Source: QHXM01 sp963697975
GTDB lineage: Bacteria > Acidobacteriota > Blastocatellia > Pyrinomonadales > Pyrinomonadaceae
Direction: 5' to 3'
Assembly: GCA_963697975.1 (NCBI GenBank)
Contig: OY969111.1
Span: 4,960,001-5,024,000, forward strand
Length of the DNA: 64,000 bases
Part shown: piece by piece, positions 45,720 to 54,178 of the stretch
How the letters are laid out: each line of letters begins with the position of its first letter
Numbering within the stretch: position 1 is the stretch's first letter
Notes under the pieces: generated by a model
The model's input: the letters and a program-made list of their open reading frames with translations, nothing else
Database searches by the model: none
Told to the model about the DNA's origin: nothing
Program-made: the position numbers and the translations under genes

Positions 45720-45826
45720 GACAGACATTCCTGTCTGTCATTGAGCGCGGAGAGCGCGAATACTGTGTTAGTGAATAATAATTAGCGTGCTAGCACACGC
45801 TTAGACAGACAGGAATGTCTGTCCTA
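45717..45826. repeat. Double-hairpin palindromic element (family H, copy 1)
   Basis: The left arm (45717-45739) and right arm (45804-45826) are exact complements. Each also folds on itself (GACAGAC, six-base loop, GTCTGTC). The middle holds further short dyads (GCGCG...CGCG, AGCGTG...CACGCT). The left arm contains the GH3 stop codon. The right arm ends 8 nt before the next ATG. A second copy is at 62952-63058. Confidence 0.85.
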
Positions 45827-45834
45827 CATAGCAT

Positions 45835-47286
45835 ATGTCACGTCGCAACCTGAACGCGCTTTCTCTCTTTTTGCTTGCCTGCGCGTGCTTCGTCAATCTC
45901 AATGTAACCGTTGTCGCTCAACGCGCGAACACTCGGCCCCCTGTCACATCGCCGTCCACCCGTCTCTCCGCGCGCGATGAAGCCTTTCTTGAAGACTTGT
46001 CCCATCGCGCTTTTCGCTATTTTCAAGATCATGCCGACTCCAAAACAGGACTTGTGCTAGACCGTGCGCGAACCGATGGCGCAGCGCATGACGCGAGTCA
46101 TCCCAGCCACAACATCACCAGCAGCGCGGCTACGGGCTTCGGCCTGACGGCGCTCTGCATCGCCGCCGAGCGCGGCTGGATTCCACGCGCTGAAGCGAGA
46201 GAGCGCGTGCGCCGGACGTTACGGTTTTTCGCCGAGCGTGCGCCGCAGGAGCATGGCTGGTTTCTTCACTGGATGGATAAGCCTACGGGCGAAAGACGCT
46301 GGCGGAGCGAATACTCTTCTATTGATACGGCACTGCTGCTCGGCGGCGTCTTAACGGCGCGGCAGTATTTCCGAAGCGACGCGGAGATCAGGCGGCTGGC
46401 GACACTGATTTACGAGCGTGTGGATTTCAAGTGGATGCTGGCGGGGCATTCAAGCCTTCTTTCTCATGGCTGGAAACCGGAGACGGGTTTTCTCAAGCCG
46501 CGCTGGGACACGTACAGCGAGCACTTGATCTTGGACCTGCTCGCCATCGGCTCACCGGCTCATCCGGTTAGCCCTCTTTCGTGGCGCGCGTGGCGACGCG
46601 AGCGCCTCAGTTATGCGGGCTACACATACATCACAGGCGGACCGCTCTTCATACATCAGTACTCGCACGCGTGGGTTGATTTTCGTAACTGGCGTGAAAG
46701 CTGGTCGCCCTATACGGATTATTTCAGTAACTCTGTTGCGGCGACGCGCGCTCATAGAGAATTCTGCATCAGTCTGGCAAGTGAGTTTCCGGGCTATTCC
46801 GAGAATATGTGGGGCATCACAGCCAGCGACAGCGCGAAAGGTTATGTGGCGTGGAGCGGGCCGCCGCGTGATCCGGCCATTGACGGCACAATCGTGCCAT
46901 GCGCGGCGGGCGGCTCGTTGATGCTCACGCCCGACATCTCGCTCGCCGCTTTGCGCGCCATGCGGGAGAAGTTCGGCGAGCGCATTTACGGTCGTTATGG
47001 TTTTACGGATGCTTTCAACCCGAACACGGGATGGATTGGGCCGGACGTAATCGGGATAGATGTCGGTATCATCCTCTTGAGCGCAGAGAATTTGCGTTCG
47101 GGAAACGTGTGGCGCTGGTTCATGCGTAACCCGGAGATTCCGCGAGCGATGCAATTGGCCGGTCTGCGCCGCGCCGGTGAACGCCAGCGCCCTCGCAGAA
47201 GAGGAAGGCCAAGAGCGCATGGCGCAATTGAATCGTCTGGATACTTCAAGAAGATTCAGACAGGATTTACAGGATTAACAGGATGA
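45835..47286 (+). CDS. Glycoamylase-domain (GH144-like) secreted protein
   Basis: A 483-residue protein with a signal peptide (about 1-28). The rest is the (alpha/alpha)6-type glycoamylase domain: FLEDLSHRAFRYFQDHA, ITSSAATGFGLTALCIAAERGW, YSSIDTALLLGGVL, WGITASDSAKGY and GWIGPDVIGIDVG. Characterised members include endo-beta-1,2-glucanases (GH144), and the domain is often annotated as glucoamylase, so either beta-1,2- or alpha-glucan is possible. Being beside a GH3 beta-glucosidase favours beta-glucan. The last ten residues (IQTGFTGLTG) are encoded by a hairpin repeat and are unlikely to belong to the fold. Confidence 0.85.
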   Translation: MSRRNLNALSLFLLACACFVNLNVTVVAQRANTRPPVTSPSTRLSARDEAFLEDLSHRAFRYFQDHADSKTGLVLDRARTDGAAHDASHPSHNITSSAATGFGLTALCIAAERGWIPRAEARERVRRTLRFFAERAPQEHGWFLHWMDKPTGERRWRSEYSSIDTALLLGGVLTARQYFRSDAEIRRLATLIYERVDFKWMLAGHSSLLSHGWKPETGFLKPRWDTYSEHLILDLLAIGSPAHPVSPLSWRAWRRERLSYAGYTYITGGPLFIHQYSHAWVDFRNWRESWSPYTDYFSNSVAATRAHREFCISLASEFPGYSENMWGITASDSAKGYVAWSGPPRDPAIDGTIVPCAAGGSLMLTPDISLAALRAMREKFGERIYGRYGFTDAFNPNTGWIGPDVIGIDVGIILLSAENLRSGNVWRWFMRNPEIPRAMQLAGLRRAGERQRPRRRGRPRAHGAIESSGYFKKIQTGFTGLTG

Positions 47287-47359
47287 AGAGAAGAAGCATT
47301 AAGCCTTCCTAATCTGTCAGGTCTTCTTAATCTTGCTAATCCTGTCAATCCTGTCAAAC
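47257..47359. repeat. Long hairpin with ACAGGAT tandem-unit arms (family A, copy 3)
   Basis: The left arm 47257-47290 (CAGACAGGATTTACAGGATT at its start) pairs with 47322-47359. The left arm begins inside the glycoamylase-domain gene and contains its stop codon. The right arm ends 14 nt before the ATG of the TPR gene. Confidence 0.85.
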
Positions 47360-47373
47360 TCTTTTCTTGCTCA

Positions 47374-48867
47374 ATGAAATTCTACCCAGCACGGCCAAGT
47401 GTGACGCGCTCGCTATCGTGCGTGGTGGCGAGTCTTGCCGTTTTCGTGATGCTTGCGTTGTTGACCCCGCACTGCGTTGTAGCGCAGCAGCGACGTTCAC
47501 CCGATAAACCCAAAGCTGGCGAGAATGCTGCTGCCCGGCGCGATGGTGATGCGGCTGCGCTGGGCGAAGCGGTCGCGCTTCTGCTGGAGAAGAGGCTCGA
47601 CGAAGCGGAAGTGATTGTGCGCCGCGTTGTGGCTGCTCAGCCGCGAAATGCGGACGCACATAATCTGTTGGGCGTAATTCTGGATCAGCGCAAACAATTT
47701 GCGGAGGCCGAGCGAGAATACCGCGCGGCATTGAGGTTGAATCCGAAAGCTGTTTCCGCGCTCGCCAATCTGGGCGTCCTGCTGGCTCGCGCCGGGCGCG
47801 TTGACGAAGCGATACGATCCTTTGAGTCTGTCTTACAGCAAGTGCCCGATCATCCGCAGGCGACTTTCAATCTCGGCTTGCAGTACGTTGCGCGTGGCGA
47901 TTATTCGCGCGGCCTCGATTTATTTGAACGCCTCAACGCTCTGCGCCCGAAGACGTTTGAATTCCTCTTCAATCTCGGCGTTGCGCTTTATCACCTCAAG
48001 CGATTTGATGAAGCTGCCGCGCGGCTTGAATCCGCAGCGGAACTTTCGCCCGCCGCTCCCGAACCGCTCTATTATCTGGGGCTGATTGCTTCTTCAGGCG
48101 GCAAAAGTGAGGAAGCGGTTAACTTCTGGCAAAGAGCGCTTGATTTGCGTTCTAACTTCGCCGACGCCAGCTTCATGCTTGGTGAAGAATTAAGGAAGCA
48201 GCGACGCTACACGGACGCGGCTGGATTTTACGAGCGAGCGTTGGAGCAGGACTCTTCAAAATTGATTCACTACGTCCGGCTCGGCGGGATTTACCTGTTG
48301 CTCATTCGTTACGACGAGGCGTTGCAAATCTTCCAGCGCGCGGCCACGCGTTTTCCTCAAACGGCTGAGGCTCATTATTTCGTGGGAATCGCAGCGCGTG
48401 GCAAAGCGGCATACGATGTGGCAAGCGCCGCGTTTCGCAAGACGCTTTTGCTTCAACCTGAGAACGTCGATGCGCTGGCTCAACTGGGTTTCATCATGGG
48501 CGAGCGGGGCGATTACGCGGAGGCCGAGAGGTTGTTGCGGCGTGCGATTAACTTAAGCGACAAACATTTTTTCGCTCATTACGATCTGGGGAGATTACTG
48601 GTCAAGCAGCAGCGTTACGACGACGCTCTCCCTTTGCTCCAACGCGGCGCAGCGTTGAAGGCGAATAACCCTGACGTTCATTACCAATTATTCATGGCGC
48701 TTTCGCGGCTCAAGCGGAAGGAGGAAGCCGACCGCGAAATGGCGCTCTTCAGGCAATTTGATGAGGAGCGCAAGCGTCTTGAGAAGGAGGGTAAAAGTGA
48801 GCAAGACGATTATGTCGAGAGCCTGCCGTCTTCGCCATCAACGCCTGTGAATAATCTCGTCCCTTGA
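47374..48867 (+). CDS. Secreted TPR-repeat protein (paralogue of 32199)
   Basis: A 497-residue protein with a signal peptide (about 1-38, ending CVVAQ). About twelve TPR-like units span 55-465. Sequence and unit order match the TPR protein at 32199 (LNPKAVSALANLGVLLARAG here, LNPKSAGALTNLGVLLVRSN there; both end with a DVHYQLFMALSRLKRKEEAD-like segment). The charged tail is Ser/Pro-rich. It likely scaffolds periplasmic or outer-membrane machinery. No SD site is visible; a hairpin arm ends 14 nt upstream. It is the last rightward gene before the second receptor, which is transcribed towards it. Confidence 0.83.
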   Translation: MKFYPARPSVTRSLSCVVASLAVFVMLALLTPHCVVAQQRRSPDKPKAGENAAARRDGDAAALGEAVALLLEKRLDEAEVIVRRVVAAQPRNADAHNLLGVILDQRKQFAEAEREYRAALRLNPKAVSALANLGVLLARAGRVDEAIRSFESVLQQVPDHPQATFNLGLQYVARGDYSRGLDLFERLNALRPKTFEFLFNLGVALYHLKRFDEAAARLESAAELSPAAPEPLYYLGLIASSGGKSEEAVNFWQRALDLRSNFADASFMLGEELRKQRRYTDAAGFYERALEQDSSKLIHYVRLGGIYLLLIRYDEALQIFQRAATRFPQTAEAHYFVGIAARGKAAYDVASAAFRKTLLLQPENVDALAQLGFIMGERGDYAEAERLLRRAINLSDKHFFAHYDLGRLLVKQQRYDDALPLLQRGAALKANNPDVHYQLFMALSRLKRKEEADREMALFRQFDEERKRLEKEGKSEQDDYVESLPSSPSTPVNNLVP

Positions 48868-48885
48868 ATGTGTGGCAAGATGTAA

Positions 48886-48965
48886 TTCACCACAGAGAGC
48901 ACAGAGGGGGCACAAAGGGTCAATCCTCCGTGCCCCCTCTGTGCTCTCTGTGTCTCTGTGGTGAA
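48886..48965. repeat. Hairpin with CACAGAG tandem-unit arms (family F)
   Basis: Arms 48886-48914 and 48931-48965 pair (TTCACCACAGAG at the base, CACAGAGGGGGCA at the top) with one unit more in the right arm. It lies between two convergent genes, so it could terminate transcription from both sides. Confidence 0.85.
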
Positions 48966-49023
48966 CCTCTCTATTCTCTACACTCAATTGGAAAGTGAAG
49001 ATGGCGATTCATCCATCCAGCAC

Positions 49024-52000
49024 TTAAAACCTGAAGCGTGCCTGAAACTCGATGACGCGCCCGGCCAATCCGCGCGTGGAGCGACCGAAATTAGGATTGG
49101 TGATAATCGAGCCGTCATCGAAGAAACGAATCGGTTGAAGATTCAGTTGGTTGAAGACGTTGAAGAAATTGGCGCGTAGTTCGAGGTTGGCGTCTTCGCC
49201 GAGGAAGCCCGGCAAGCCTGTCTTTTTAGCGACGCTCATATCAACGGAGAAGTATCGCGGCCCGCGAAACGAATTGCGCCCGATGCCCGGAAGACCGGGG
49301 GTTGTCGGGAAATAGCGTGCGCCGCCGCCGGGGAAATTTCCGCCGGGCCTAAGGAATGCCTCGTTGGACGTATCTTCGAGCGCCCCGCCGAAATAGCCCG
49401 TCGGTCGAATCGGCCCGAAGAACTCGCCGCTCGGCTGCCTGATTGATTCAAAGATTTTCGGCGTAAACGGAAAGCCGGAGTTGGCAGAGACGATGCCGCT
49501 TAGTTGAAATCCGCCAAGTATTTTTCCTACAGCGTCGCGGCGATTGCGGAAGATCGGCAATTCATAGAGGCCGGAAAGATTGAAACTGTGCCTGACATCG
49601 AAATCCGAAGGGCCACGCTCCGAAGCCAAGTCGCCCGGATTGGTCTGGTTTGTACCTCCGCCGGGGCCTTCGTAGGAGAGCGTGTCAATGCTCTTGCTGA
49701 AACGATAGTTCACGTCAAACTGCAAACCGTCGGAGAAACGACGCTCAAGGCGCGCGTTGAGCGCGTTGTAGTTCGAGTTGACATCCGGTTGAATGAAAAA
49801 GACCGGATTGAAGCGCGGGTTTGCGACAAAGAGCAAATTCTGATTGACGATGCGAATCAGCTTGTGCGCCGAACTGCCCTGATAGCCAATTGTGCCTACC
49901 ATGTTGAGCGGCAATTCGTACTGCATCTCAAGTGAGTAGGTGTAAACGTAAGAGTTCGGAACTTCGGTATCGGTGGCGTAGACTTCAACCGTATTGTTGA
50001 GCACGCCATTCGTTGCCGGGTCAATGCCCGTTCCCAGCAGCGGGTTGACCGGGAAACTGAATGGCGAGTTGGTCGCGCCGAGCGCGTAAAGAATTCTGCC
50101 GTCTACGAAGGGTGTGCCAAAGCCATCTCCGCCCGCCGGGCCAGCCGTGCCGCAGCAGATGTTGTTACGTGCGAAGAACGGAGGATTGCCGCGCGAGTTG
50201 GCAAACAGCACGTTGGGAATGCGGTTGTACTGGACGCCTGCGCCGCCGCGAATGACCGCGCGATTTTCCCTGAACAGACCGCCGAGAGAATCGCCGAAGT
50301 TTGGGCTGTAAGCGAAACCAAAGCGCGGCCCGAAGTTGTTTGTATCCGGCTCGAACATCTCGTCAACGATTTCAATGCGCGAATTCTGCAAGCCCAGTGA
50401 ACCGAAACGAAGCGCCGTGATGCGTCCTTCCTTCTCCCTGAGCGGTGTGAAATATTCGTAGCGCAAGCCGAGGTTGAGCGTCAGATTGGGCCGTACCTTC
50501 CAATCATCCTGTATGAAGGCGGCATAGTCACCGGTGCGAAAGTAACGTTGCGCATCCGCCGGACCGCCAGTGCGCGGGTCTACGTTGACACCTTCAAAGA
50601 TGGGCGTGTCGTTGGCGAGATTGAACAGCCCCGAAAACGAGTAGATCGGGCGAGCGCCTCCGACGAGGCTGTTATTGTCCTGCTCGCGGCGCATCAACCC
50701 GCCGAATTTGAAGGCATGATTGCCGAAAACTTTGCTGAGCGTATCGCTGAACTCAAACGTGTTCTGCGCGAAAATTCCGGGCGTCGTCTCCGCGCGATCA
50801 GCTCCGAATCTAATCCGGTCGAATGGCAAACCCTCGACCTCGATGCGTGGGATACCGAAATTTGTACCCGAAGATGACTCGACCTGATTGGCGGAGAAGC
50901 GTGTGAAATTAACGCGCGCTTCGTTGAAAGTGGTGGCGTTGATGATGCGATTGTAGGTCAGTGTCGCTGCCGAATTGACCGGCCTGAAAATCAGGTCGGA
51001 ACTCGGACGACTCGCCGCCCCGATGTCCGCGTTGACATTCTCAAGTCTGGTCACATAAGCGCTCAAGGCGATTTGATTGGAGCCAAAGTTAAAATCAAAA
51101 CGCGGATTGAGTTGGAGACCGCGCGTGCTGTCGGGGTCGGCAATCTGGGCCAACTGAATGTCCGGGATACCGTCGAAGCCTCCGCCGGTCGGGCTGCTGA
51201 AAGGAACATATTGACCTCGCGCGAGGGTCGGTGAGCCGATGTCGAGGCCGCCTGCCACGACGCGGCAGCGAGCGGGGTCATTGTTAAAGAGGCCGCAGTT
51301 GGTCGGAATGACACTGATGATGCGCGGCTCTATGCCCGAGGAAGCGAAGACGTTGGAGGTGACGCTGCCGGGGCGCAGTTGCTGAACGAGTTGGCGATAC
51401 TGCGGCGTTTCAATGAACCTGCTGGCTGGATTGTTGGTGCGGTTACGCAGTGCCTCGAATGAAAAGAAGAAGAAGGCCTTATCACGCGCCAGCTTGAAAG
51501 CGGGAGGCGCGCCTTCGCCGAAACGCGGCACGGGAAGAGGGCCACCGAGGCTGCCGCCAAATTGCCGGAAGCGATTCTCAACGCGCGTCGGCGCACCGCC
51601 GAAGATGTCACCGAATTTATTAAAGGAGTTCAGATTCGGATCGTTGTATTTGAAAAACGCGCTGCCGTGAAACTCGTTGCCTCCGCTTTGTGAGACCACT
51701 TTGACCTGCGCGCCGGAGTTGCGCCCGTCTTCCGCCGAATAGCTGCTCGACAGCACGCGCACCTCTTTGACCGATTCCTGGTTCGGGGTGACGACCGCCG
51801 CGCCGCCAAAGCCGAGACTGTTGACGCTCACGCCGTCAACCGTATAGTTGTTGTTCGAGACGCGCTGGCCGTTAGCCGAAATCGAAACCTGATTTTCTGT
51901 CTGGAAGACGGAGGTGTTCGAGCCGCCCGGCCCGGCCACGTTAGGGTCATTGCCCGGCCCGTTCGGAAAGCCGACTGATTGACCGCCCGCTCCACGCGCG

Positions 52001-52512
52001 CCCGTGCCGAAGATGCCGGGTGTCAGGCGCAGCAACTCGTAAGGGTCGCGCCCCACCTGCGGCAATTCGCGTATCTGTTCGGTGGTGATGGCCTTCGAGA
52101 CGTTTGCGTTTTCAGTTTCAAGCTGCTGAGCTAAGGTGTCCGTCACCGTCACGGTCGCCGATACCTCTCCCACTTCGAGGCTGATGTCCACGCCCTCCGT
52201 TCCTTCGGCATTGACGGTGACACTTTCCAGCACCTGTTTCTTGTACCCTTCCTTTTCGACGCTGATCGAATAATCTCCCGGCGGCAAACCCGTCAGTCGG
52301 TAAAAGCCGTCGTCGCTGGCGGTGACGGTCTGCGCCCGGTTGGTCCCCTTATTGGTCAGGGTAACGGTGGCAGCGGGGACGATTGCTCCCGATGTATCTG
52401 TGATTGTGCCTTGAACGCTGGCGCGAAATTGCGCGCTGGCAATCCCGGCGAGCAGGAGCAAAATTAAGCCACAAAAAAAGGTGCGAAGAGAGATGGAGAG
52501 CATCGAGCGCAT
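49024..52512 (-). CDS. Oar-like TonB-dependent outer-membrane receptor with carboxypeptidase-regulatory domain
   Basis: A 1162-residue protein with a signal peptide (about 1-27, ending GIASAQ) and SD GGAGG upstream. Order: carboxypeptidase-regulatory domain (about 30-115, ASVQGTITDTSGAIVPAATV); plug (about 125-250; RELPQVGRDPYELL, DGVSVNSLGFGG); beta-barrel to the C-terminal Phe (EFQARFRF). It is the second such receptor of the region and only distantly similar to the one at 27296. It is transcribed opposite to the sugar ABC operon across a 517-base gap. The likely role is uptake or binding of a large nutrient across the outer membrane; ligand unknown. Confidence 0.88.
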   Translation of the reverse strand: MRSMLSISLRTFFCGLILLLLAGIASAQFRASVQGTITDTSGAIVPAATVTLTNKGTNRAQTVTASDDGFYRLTGLPPGDYSISVEKEGYKKQVLESVTVNAEGTEGVDISLEVGEVSATVTVTDTLAQQLETENANVSKAITTEQIRELPQVGRDPYELLRLTPGIFGTGARGAGGQSVGFPNGPGNDPNVAGPGGSNTSVFQTENQVSISANGQRVSNNNYTVDGVSVNSLGFGGAAVVTPNQESVKEVRVLSSSYSAEDGRNSGAQVKVVSQSGGNEFHGSAFFKYNDPNLNSFNKFGDIFGGAPTRVENRFRQFGGSLGGPLPVPRFGEGAPPAFKLARDKAFFFFSFEALRNRTNNPASRFIETPQYRQLVQQLRPGSVTSNVFASSGIEPRIISVIPTNCGLFNNDPARCRVVAGGLDIGSPTLARGQYVPFSSPTGGGFDGIPDIQLAQIADPDSTRGLQLNPRFDFNFGSNQIALSAYVTRLENVNADIGAASRPSSDLIFRPVNSAATLTYNRIINATTFNEARVNFTRFSANQVESSSGTNFGIPRIEVEGLPFDRIRFGADRAETTPGIFAQNTFEFSDTLSKVFGNHAFKFGGLMRREQDNNSLVGGARPIYSFSGLFNLANDTPIFEGVNVDPRTGGPADAQRYFRTGDYAAFIQDDWKVRPNLTLNLGLRYEYFTPLREKEGRITALRFGSLGLQNSRIEIVDEMFEPDTNNFGPRFGFAYSPNFGDSLGGLFRENRAVIRGGAGVQYNRIPNVLFANSRGNPPFFARNNICCGTAGPAGGDGFGTPFVDGRILYALGATNSPFSFPVNPLLGTGIDPATNGVLNNTVEVYATDTEVPNSYVYTYSLEMQYELPLNMVGTIGYQGSSAHKLIRIVNQNLLFVANPRFNPVFFIQPDVNSNYNALNARLERRFSDGLQFDVNYRFSKSIDTLSYEGPGGGTNQTNPGDLASERGPSDFDVRHSFNLSGLYELPIFRNRRDAVGKILGGFQLSGIVSANSGFPFTPKIFESIRQPSGEFFGPIRPTGYFGGALEDTSNEAFLRPGGNFPGGGARYFPTTPGLPGIGRNSFRGPRYFSVDMSVAKKTGLPGFLGEDANLELRANFFNVFNQLNLQPIRFFDDGSIITNPNFGRSTRGLAGRVIEFQARFRF

Positions 52513-53029
52513 ATACTAAAACCTCCGAAGCGGTATAGGTCGCGCGGCGCATTCCCTGACAGTGAAGATGTAAGGGATGCGCGAGCGCGCACATTGAAGA
52601 TAACGGTTATTCCATGCGGTCGGGAGCTGCACGAAATTTCAAAGGAATCAGTTTAAGGCTGTAACGAAGAGACAGGGGGCTTCTCGCTTTCATGGTGTCG
52701 CTGATTGTCTGGGAAACTGGTAAGTAAAATAACACCTGCATCTGAATATTTCAATGGAAATTAGTGTTGCGGCTCTGATAAGCTAAGGGCCTCGATCAGA
52801 AAGTTTATTTCCGCTGATCCCCCAGAAAATCGGGCGGACGTGAGGCTTACCCCTAGAAGCCTTGTCTGAATCAGCCGCGTGAGTTGCCATTGTCGCTCAA
52901 CGATTGAGCGCCTGCTGTTGGCTTCGCACGCCGCGTGGAGGCCCTCTTTTACGTCCATCCATCATTTACGTGCCGCGAGGAGTGGCGGTCTATAGAACTG
53001 ATTAACGAGAAGGAAGGAACCTTGAAGTT
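52513..53029. other. Divergent intergenic region (517 bases)
   Basis: This region lies between the receptor gene (leftward) and the xylF-like gene (rightward). It contains the receptor promoter candidate (52726-52754) and a short perfect hairpin CGCTCAA-CGA-TTGAGCG (52894-52910). A TATAGA -10-like box (52991-52996) lacks a clear -35, and AAGGAAGG serves as the xylF SD. A 65-codon frame on the minus strand (52761-52958) has no family signature and is not called. Confidence 0.5.
52726..52754 (-). promoter_or_regulatory. Candidate promoter for the receptor gene at 52512
   Basis: On the minus strand, TTGAAA (52749-52754), 17 nt and TATTTT (52726-52731) resemble a sigma-70 promoter. Transcription would start near 52719, leaving a leader of about 205 nt. 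Confidence 0.35.
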
Positions 53030-54103
53030 ATGCGAACCATTAGAACATCTCTGGCATTCCTCTTATTCGGCGCACTGCTGATTGCGGGTTGCGTCAGCGC
53101 GCCGCAGAATCAGGACGGAGGCGGCACACCGAATAAGACGACGGGCACTGTCCGCATAGGATTTTTGATGGACACCTTGAAAGAGGAACGCTGGCAGCGC
53201 GACAAAGATTTGTTCGAGGCTTACGCCAAATCAAAAGGCGCTGAAGTCACGACGCTCGTCTCCAACGGCAGCGATGCCGAACAGCAGAAGCAGGCCGAGA
53301 ACTTGTTGACGAAGGGCGTTGACGTGCTCGTCGTCGTTCCGCATAACGCCGAAGCAGCGGCCTCGATTGTCGAAGCCGGGAAACGAGCGGGCAAGCCCGT
53401 CATCAGCTACGACCGCTTGATTAAAGATAGCGACGTTGATCTTTACGTCTCTCATCAGGTGAAGAAGATCGGCCAGATGCAGGCGCAGTATCTGGTGGAC
53501 AAGCAGCCGAAGGGCAACTACTTGTTAATCGGCGGCGCACCCACAGACAATAACGCGATTCTCCTGCGCGAAGGTCAGATGGAAGTCTTAAAACCCTACG
53601 TTGATCGCGGCGACATCAAGATCATCGCCGACCCCTTCGCCAAAGAGTGGCAACCAAACGAGGCGATGAAGCACACGGAGAACGCGCTCACACAATCGAA
53701 TAACAAAGTGGATGCTGTGGTCGCTTCAAATGACGGAACGGCGGGCGGCGTCATTCAGGCGCTCGAAGCGCAGGGGCTGGCCGGTAAAGTTCTCGTCTCC
53801 GGTCAGGATGCAGACCTCGCGGCCTTGCAGCGCATTGCCGAAGGCAAGCAGGCGATGACGATTTATAAGCCAATCAAACCGCTCGCCGAGAGCGCGGTTG
53901 ACGCGGCGATCAAACTCGCGCGCGGCGAGAAGCTGGAGACCACGACGACCATCAACAATGGCAAGAAAGATGTCCCGGCAATTCTTCAGGAGCCGATTGC
54001 GGTCGGCAAGGACGACATCATGAAGACGGTCGTCAAAGACGGTTACCTCAAGATGGAAGACATCTACAAGAACGTGCCGAAAGATCAGTGGCCTAAAGCA
54101 TAG
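53030..54103 (+). CDS. xylF: Sugar ABC transporter substrate-binding lipoprotein (XylF-like)
   Basis: A 357-residue protein with a lipoprotein signal (LIAGC, Cys21) and a periplasmic-binding-protein fold of the XylF/RbsB group: GFLMDTLKEERW, KGVDVLVVVPHN, SYDRLI, VVASNDGTAGGVIQAL and SGQDADLAAL. It captures a monosaccharide and delivers it to the XylG/XylH-like pump encoded downstream. D-xylose is the ligand of the closest known family, but no xylose isomerase or xylulokinase is seen, and the surroundings are glucose-releasing enzymes, so glucose or another sugar is possible. A hairpin starts inside its stop codon, which may keep its mRNA more abundant than the pump genes. Confidence 0.9.
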   Translation: MRTIRTSLAFLLFGALLIAGCVSAPQNQDGGGTPNKTTGTVRIGFLMDTLKEERWQRDKDLFEAYAKSKGAEVTTLVSNGSDAEQQKQAENLLTKGVDVLVVVPHNAEAAASIVEAGKRAGKPVISYDRLIKDSDVDLYVSHQVKKIGQMQAQYLVDKQPKGNYLLIGGAPTDNNAILLREGQMEVLKPYVDRGDIKIIADPFAKEWQPNEAMKHTENALTQSNNKVDAVVASNDGTAGGVIQALEAQGLAGKVLVSGQDADLAALQRIAEGKQAMTIYKPIKPLAESAVDAAIKLARGEKLETTTTINNGKKDVPAILQEPIAVGKDDIMKTVVKDGYLKMEDIYKNVPKDQWPKA

Positions 54104-54175
54104 TCTTGCGAGTCTGTCGAGTCTAACGAGCAAGACGTTCGTTGGACTCGCTGGACTCGATAGACTCACCAGACT
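54102..54175. repeat. Hairpin with AGTCT-type tandem-unit arms (family B, copy 2)
   Basis: Arms 54102-54136 and 54140-54175 are complementary over about 35 bases with several mismatches; units resemble GAGTCTGTCGAGTCT. It begins within the xylF stop codon and ends 3 nt before the ATG of xylG, so it overlaps the whole initiation region. Confidence 0.85.
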
Positions 54176-54178
54176 TTT

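Noticed and set aside
52761..52958. 65-codon minus-strand frame in the receptor/xylF gap
   Set aside because: It has no recognisable domain, signal or SD site and overlaps the proposed receptor control region.
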